Shown piece after piece: positions 6,346-9,548 of a stretch of 9,548 bases of DNA. The notes under the pieces are model-generated. The model ran no database searches. It had not been told where the DNA came from and was given only the letters and a program-made list of their open reading frames with translations. The stretch is from an uncultured PS1 clade bacterium (GTDB lineage: Bacteria > Pseudomonadota > Gammaproteobacteria > PS1 > Pseudothioglobaceae), in contig CALFDA010000019.1 of assembly GCA_937950605.1 (NCBI GenBank), positions 1-9,548 on the forward strand. The letters run 5' to 3'. Position numbers and translations under genes: made by a program. Every line of letters begins with the position of its first letter. The stretch's first letter is position 1.

Positions 6346-7053
6346 ATGACGCACACTTTACTCATTGCAGATTTACATCTGACTCCTAATGAGATAAAAA
6401 AAACTCAGTTGTTTGTCAAATTTTGCCAAGAACAGGCTATTAAAGCCGACCAACTTTTTATATTAGGCGATTTATTTAATACTTGGTTAGGTGATGATTT
6501 GTCTTGTAGTGCCTATTCAAGCATTATCTCAACACTTAAAACGCTAGGGAAAACTACCAAAATCTTTATTGCAAAAGGAAATCGTGATTTTTTATTGGGC
6601 AAAGAGTTTGTTAGACAAACTAATTGCACGCTACTTAAGACACCTTATTTACTACAAACAAACAACAAAAGTTATGTATTAATTCATGGCGACGAACTGT
6701 GTACTGATGATAAACAATATCAACGGTTAAAATCTTTACTACAAAACCCAATCACTAAATTCGTTTTTCAGCGTTTGCCAGTAAAAACGCGCATCAATCT
6801 CGGTAATCAATTACGCCAAAAAAGTCTTAGTGTGCAGCAACATAGAGCACATGAAATTACGGATATTAACCAGCAAACAACCGACGAACTAATGCAAAAA
6901 TACACAGATGCAGACTTGATTCACGGACATACACATAAACCAAAAATCCACCGAAATAATAAATATACGCGTTATGTTTTAGGCGATTGGAATGCAGATA
7001 CAGGCAATGCCATTGAAATTGTTGAACAGGTAAATTATCTTGAAATTCGCTAA
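6346..7053 (+). CDS. lpxH: UDP-2,3-diacylglucosamine diphosphatase LpxH
   Basis: LpxH hydrolyses UDP-2,3-diacylglucosamine to lipid X and UMP, the fourth step of lipid A synthesis, at the cytoplasmic face of the inner membrane. The 235-residue protein (240 in E. coli) is a calcineurin-like metallophosphoesterase with all expected metal motifs: ADLH (Asp9, His11), GDLF (Asp42), GNRD (Asn79, Arg80), HGDELCTDD (His114) and HGHTH (His195, His197). The stretch DFLLGKEF after GNRD and the helical insert around residues 125-165 (QRLPVKTRINLGNQLRQKS) are typical of LpxH and argue against other phosphoesterases. The ATG at 6346 lies 5 bases after ppiB without a Shine-Dalgarno sequence, suggesting translation coupled to ppiB. 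Its presence implies an outer membrane with lipid A. Confidence 0.95.
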   Translation: MTHTLLIADLHLTPNEIKKTQLFVKFCQEQAIKADQLFILGDLFNTWLGDDLSCSAYSSIISTLKTLGKTTKIFIAKGNRDFLLGKEFVRQTNCTLLKTPYLLQTNNKSYVLIHGDELCTDDKQYQRLKSLLQNPITKFVFQRLPVKTRINLGNQLRQKSLSVQQHRAHEITDINQQTTDELMQKYTDADLIHGHTHKPKIHRNNKYTRYVLGDWNADTGNAIEIVEQVNYLEIR

Positions 7054-7431
7054 TTTGTTTTAACCTAACTTAACATTTTAACATTTAAGCTTAAAGTGCG
7101 ATTTTTACCCTCGAGATGCCTATTGCTCATCTTTAACTCTAGCAAACAAGGGGCGATGCTTAGGTCTTATTTAAGCAATATTTTTTACTAAGCATGTCAT
7201 TTTATGCTTTGTCAAATGATGCACTTGGATTATCCTAGTAGCAACTTTAGAGAGGTACAGCAAAAATTTTGCTTCAATTTATACTAGGCTAATTATGGGT
7301 TTTTAAGCTACATCTTTACGCCAAAAAACGATGCAAATGAATTATTCAAGGTCTATCAAAATTGCTGTTTAGAATTTGACATTAGGTTGGGTGTATAATC
7401 CCGTGCATTAAATGTTATATTATTACTCATT
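7054..7431. other. lpxH-glmS spacer without a gene
   Basis: These 378 bases show no credible gene. They contain a tandem 8-base repeat TAACATTT (7071-7086), a 12-base palindrome TTTAAGCTTAAA (7084-7095), an imperfect hairpin (GCATGTCATTT 7192-7202 with AAATGATGC 7214-7222), a second hairpin AGCAAAA-A-TTTTGCT (7259-7273), promoter-like motifs before glmS (7376-7399), and a segment (7291-7337) resembling part of the tsf-oadG spacer. An open piece at 7220-7303 (28 codons, ending YTRLIMGF) is too short to call. Confidence 0.6.
7376..7399 (+). promoter_or_regulatory. Promoter-like motifs before glmS with abnormal spacing
   Basis: A perfect TTGACA (7376-7381) and a perfect TATAAT (7394-7399) stand 12 bases apart, too close to act together as a normal sigma-70 promoter. 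The -10 box lies 32 bases before the glmS ATG and is probably used. At 16-18 bases upstream of it there is only weak AT-rich sequence. The -35 resemblance may be chance, or the result of a deletion of about five bases. Confidence 0.4.
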
Positions 7432-9273
7432 ATGTGTGGAATTGTTGGAGGCATTTGCCAAAATAACATTACACCTATCTTAATTGATGGCTTAAAGCGC
7501 TTGGAATATCGTGGTTATGATTCGGCAGGCTTGGTTGTATTGACAAGTGATAATGTGCTGCAACGCACTAGGGCAACAGGCAGGGTTGCTAATCTTGAAA
7601 ATATTCTCAATTTGCAAGAAATCAACGGCACAACTGGCATCGCACATACACGTTGGGCAACACATGGAGAGCCTTCTACAAAAAATGCACATCCACATAT
7701 TTGTAACAATAATATTGGCGTGGTACACAATGGCATTATTGAAAATTTTTTACAGCTAAAATCTCAACAGCAAGCGCAAGGTTACCGCTTCAGTTCGGAT
7801 ACTGATACCGAAGTAATTGCTCATAGTATTCATCAAGCATTAAAAGAATGCAATACTTTGTTAGAAGCGGTGCAAAAGGCTATTACAGATTTTCAAGGTG
7901 CGTATAGTGTTGGTGTCATTTCGCCCACATACCCAAAACACATTGTTGTGGCTAGAAGCGGTTCACCTTTGGTAATTGGATTAAGCGACAAGGGTAATTT
8001 TATCGCCTCAGATCAGTTGGCACTTATAAATATCACTAAACAATTTATTTTTTTAAAAGAAGGGGACACCGCTGATATTACCGAAGATTCTGTCGATATC
8101 TTTGACAAAAATGGCGTAAAAGTTGAAAGAGAAGTCAAAACTTCAAAACTTCAAAACGGGCAGATTGCAAAAGGTAATTATGCACATTATATGCAAAAAG
8201 AAATCTTTGAACAGCCGCAAGCTATTAGCAACACGCTAGAATCTCGTGTTACTAAAGACAAAGTGCTAGTCTCAGCATTTGGACATAAGGCAAAAGATTT
8301 ATTTAGCAAAGTTAAACATGTGCAAATTATTGCCTGTGGCACGAGTTATAACGCAGGTTTAGTGGCCAAATATTGGATCGAGGATATCGCTAAAATACCT
8401 ACTCATGTTGAAGTAGCTAGTGAATACCGTTACCGCAACCCTGTTATCTTAGATGACACTTTGTTTGTGAGTATATCTCAAAGCGGTGAAACTGCCGACA
8501 CTTTGGAAGCACTTAGAGCAGTAAAAAAGCGCAACAAAAATATTCAATCCTTAGTTATTTGTAACAGTGCCGAATCCAGTTTGATACGCGAATCAAAACT
8601 TAGCTTTTTGACCTATGCAGGACCTGAAATTGGTGTTGCAAGCACTAAGGCCTTTACCACACAGCTAGTATCACTAGCATTGTTGTGTGTTGCACTTGGC
8701 AAATGTCATAAGCAAGTATCAAAACAACAAGAAAAAGCAATTGTTGATGGACTTAATCATTTACCTGGTTTGGTTGCCAAAACATTAAATCAAGAAAATC
8801 AAATTATCGCTCTTGCTAAAACCTTCGAAGATAAATATAACGCTTTGTTTTTAGGTAGAGGCTCAATGCATGCGATTGCCATGGAGGGCGCGCTAAAACT
8901 CAAAGAAATCAGCTATATTCATGCCGAAGCCTATCCCGCAGGCGAGCTGAAGCATGGTCCTATCGCGTTGATTGATAAAAATACACCAGTTATTGCTATT
9001 GCACCAAATAATGAATTACTAGATAAACTGAAATCTAATCTGCAAGAAGTTAAATCCCGTGGTTCACAGATGATTGTGTTTGAAGATGAAGCCTCAAAAG
9101 TTGTTCCAATGCAAGGCATGAGTGTGATTCCAGTAACTAACAATTTAGGACGCATTACTGCCCCTATCATCTTTACCATACCATTGCAACTCCTTAGTTA
9201 TCATGTAGCCCTAATTAAGGGTAATGATGTTGACCATCCGCGTAATTTAGCTAAATCAGTAACCGTAGAATAA
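7432..9273 (+). CDS. glmS: Glutamine-fructose-6-phosphate aminotransferase (isomerizing)
   Basis: GlmS converts fructose-6-phosphate and glutamine to glucosamine-6-phosphate and glutamate in the cytoplasm, committing carbon to UDP-GlcNAc for peptidoglycan and lipid A. The 613-residue protein (609 in E. coli) is complete. The N-terminal class II glutaminase domain begins MCGIVGG, with Cys2 becoming the N-terminal nucleophile after Met removal, and includes LEYRGYDSAG, TRWATHGEPS and VVHNGIIENF. The isomerase half has two SIS domains with CGTSYNAG, SQSGETADTLEAL, ASTKAFTTQ and GRGSMHAIAMEG. KEISYIHAEAYPAGELKHG carries catalytic Glu492 and His508, and the tail DHPRNLAKSVTVE carries Lys608. The start is fixed by the Met-Cys N-terminus although no Shine-Dalgarno sequence is seen. 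In E. coli glmU precedes glmS; here the gene stands alone. No glmS ribozyme-like leader is expected or seen in the short leader. Confidence 0.97.
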   Translation: MCGIVGGICQNNITPILIDGLKRLEYRGYDSAGLVVLTSDNVLQRTRATGRVANLENILNLQEINGTTGIAHTRWATHGEPSTKNAHPHICNNNIGVVHNGIIENFLQLKSQQQAQGYRFSSDTDTEVIAHSIHQALKECNTLLEAVQKAITDFQGAYSVGVISPTYPKHIVVARSGSPLVIGLSDKGNFIASDQLALINITKQFIFLKEGDTADITEDSVDIFDKNGVKVEREVKTSKLQNGQIAKGNYAHYMQKEIFEQPQAISNTLESRVTKDKVLVSAFGHKAKDLFSKVKHVQIIACGTSYNAGLVAKYWIEDIAKIPTHVEVASEYRYRNPVILDDTLFVSISQSGETADTLEALRAVKKRNKNIQSLVICNSAESSLIRESKLSFLTYAGPEIGVASTKAFTTQLVSLALLCVALGKCHKQVSKQQEKAIVDGLNHLPGLVAKTLNQENQIIALAKTFEDKYNALFLGRGSMHAIAMEGALKLKEISYIHAEAYPAGELKHGPIALIDKNTPVIAIAPNNELLDKLKSNLQEVKSRGSQMIVFEDEASKVVPMQGMSVIPVTNNLGRITAPIIFTIPLQLLSYHVALIKGNDVDHPRNLAKSVTVE

Positions 9274-9345
9274 CGCCAACACTTTTTACTTTAAAAGAAG
9301 CACCCTAGACTAATACAACTTACAAAACGCATAAAATACACTTTC

Positions 9346-9374
9346 TTCAAAATTCGCACTATTTTTGCTATATT
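9346..9374 (+). promoter_or_regulatory. Candidate extended -10 promoter reading right, out of the window
   Basis: TTCAAA (9346-9351, 4 of 6) and TATATT (9369-9374, 5 of 6) are 17 bases apart, and TGC directly precedes the -10 box, giving the extended TGn motif. Transcription would begin near 9381, at a GC-rich hairpin, and run through both stem-loop repeats. No reading frame follows within the window. Confidence 0.4.
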
Positions 9375-9422
9375 AAATCGGGCTCAAAACAACCCCAGAG
9401 TCCCTGTCCTAAAAACTCCAAG

Positions 9423-9458
9423 CAAAATTCTGTAAAGATTTTGTCCTCTATTATTAAA
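9423..9458 (+). repeat. 36-base direct repeat, copy 1
   Basis: This copy matches 9502-9537 at 31 of 36 positions; the last 23 bases (9436-9458) are identical. CAAAAT (9423-9428) and ATTTTG (9438-9443) can pair, and a T-G wobble (9429 with 9437) extends the stem to 7. The identical 3' part includes GTCCTCTATTATTAAA. The function is unknown. Confidence 0.8.
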
Positions 9459-9501
9459 AGGGTCTTGACTAGTTAAGCACTCGATTTCTTATCTCTTTTA
9501 A

Positions 9502-9537
9502 CAAAATCGCATAGAGATTTTGTCCTCTATTATTAAA
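9502..9537 (+). repeat. 36-base direct repeat, copy 2
   Basis: Second copy, 79 bases after the first. CAAAATC (9502-9508) pairs perfectly with GATTTTG (9516-9522) around a 7-base loop. All five differences from copy 1 fall at the loop or the stem's closing pair. The 43 bases between the copies show no similarity to the sequence before copy 1 or after copy 2, as far as visible. Confidence 0.8.
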
Positions 9538-9548
9538 CCTAAATTCAC

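Larger units (their letters stand above)
9274..9548. other. Spacer after glmS, to window end
   Basis: No gene is seen on either strand in these 275 bases. They contain a promoter-like signal (9346-9374), a GC-rich hairpin at its predicted start (GGGCTC 9380-9385 with GAGTCCC 9398-9404, one bulge) and two 36-base stem-loop repeats. No clear glmS terminator is visible; the stem CTTTT/AAAAG at about 9283-9298 is weak and lacks a T-run after it. Confidence 0.6.

Noticed and set aside
7158..7187. GCTTA/TAAGC stem followed by a T-run as terminator of ppiB-lpxH
   Set aside because: The stem is only five pairs with a 9-base loop and few GC pairs, and AATA separates it from the T-run, so it is too weak to call.
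9493..9505. CTCTTTTAACAAA resembling the boxA antitermination site of rRNA leaders
   Set aside because: It has one extra T relative to the usual CTCTTTAACA, and no rRNA sequence is visible before the window ends, so the match alone is not enough.
9423..9537. A two-repeat CRISPR array (36-base repeats)
   Set aside because: The repeats differ at five positions, the gap is 43 bases, only two copies are visible and no cas gene is present. The differences sit around the loop of a stem, which fits a structured repeat better. More copies to the right would reopen the question.

Overview
The window looks like part of an AT-rich gammaproteobacterial chromosome. Evidence for this: a gammaproteobacterial-type rpsB-tsf pair, a ppiB-lpxH pair in the same order as in enteric bacteria, the lipid A enzyme LpxH (a Gram-negative outer membrane), and a three-subunit sodium-pumping decarboxylase. 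The low GC content, compact housekeeping genes and long eroded spacers would suit a SUP05/Thioglobus-like sulfur oxidiser or a related symbiont. That placement is an inference from general character; no marker gene here proves it.

Layout. Minus strand, left half: oadB (cut by the window edge), oadA and oadG form one operon transcribed leftwards from a promoter at about 3002-3031. Then come about 615 bases without an intact gene (3032-3647), carrying coding-like traces with stops. Next are tsf and rpsB, also leftwards, from a promoter near 5575-5602 with a leader of about 180 nt that can fold over the rpsB ribosome binding site. Plus strand, right half: ppiB and lpxH form a tight pair starting divergently from rpsB. 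A 378-base spacer follows, then glmS, then a 275-base spacer with a promoter-like signal and two near-identical 36-base stem-loop repeats that run to the window end.

How the genes fit together. OadGAB couples decarboxylation of oxaloacetate (or a close relative) to sodium export. rpsB and tsf supply ribosomal protein S2 and the elongation factor that recharges EF-Tu. ppiB encodes a cytoplasmic prolyl isomerase. glmS makes glucosamine-6-phosphate, the precursor of UDP-GlcNAc used for peptidoglycan and lipid A, and LpxH acts later in the lipid A pathway, so these two serve the same envelope route.

I found no defence system, mobile element with intact genes, tRNA, rRNA or convincing CRISPR array. 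The parts most worth a second look are non-coding: the repeats and candidate transcript after glmS, the eroded tsf-oadG spacer, a decayed segment it seems to share with the lpxH-glmS spacer, the rpsB leader, and the oddly spaced promoter motifs before glmS.
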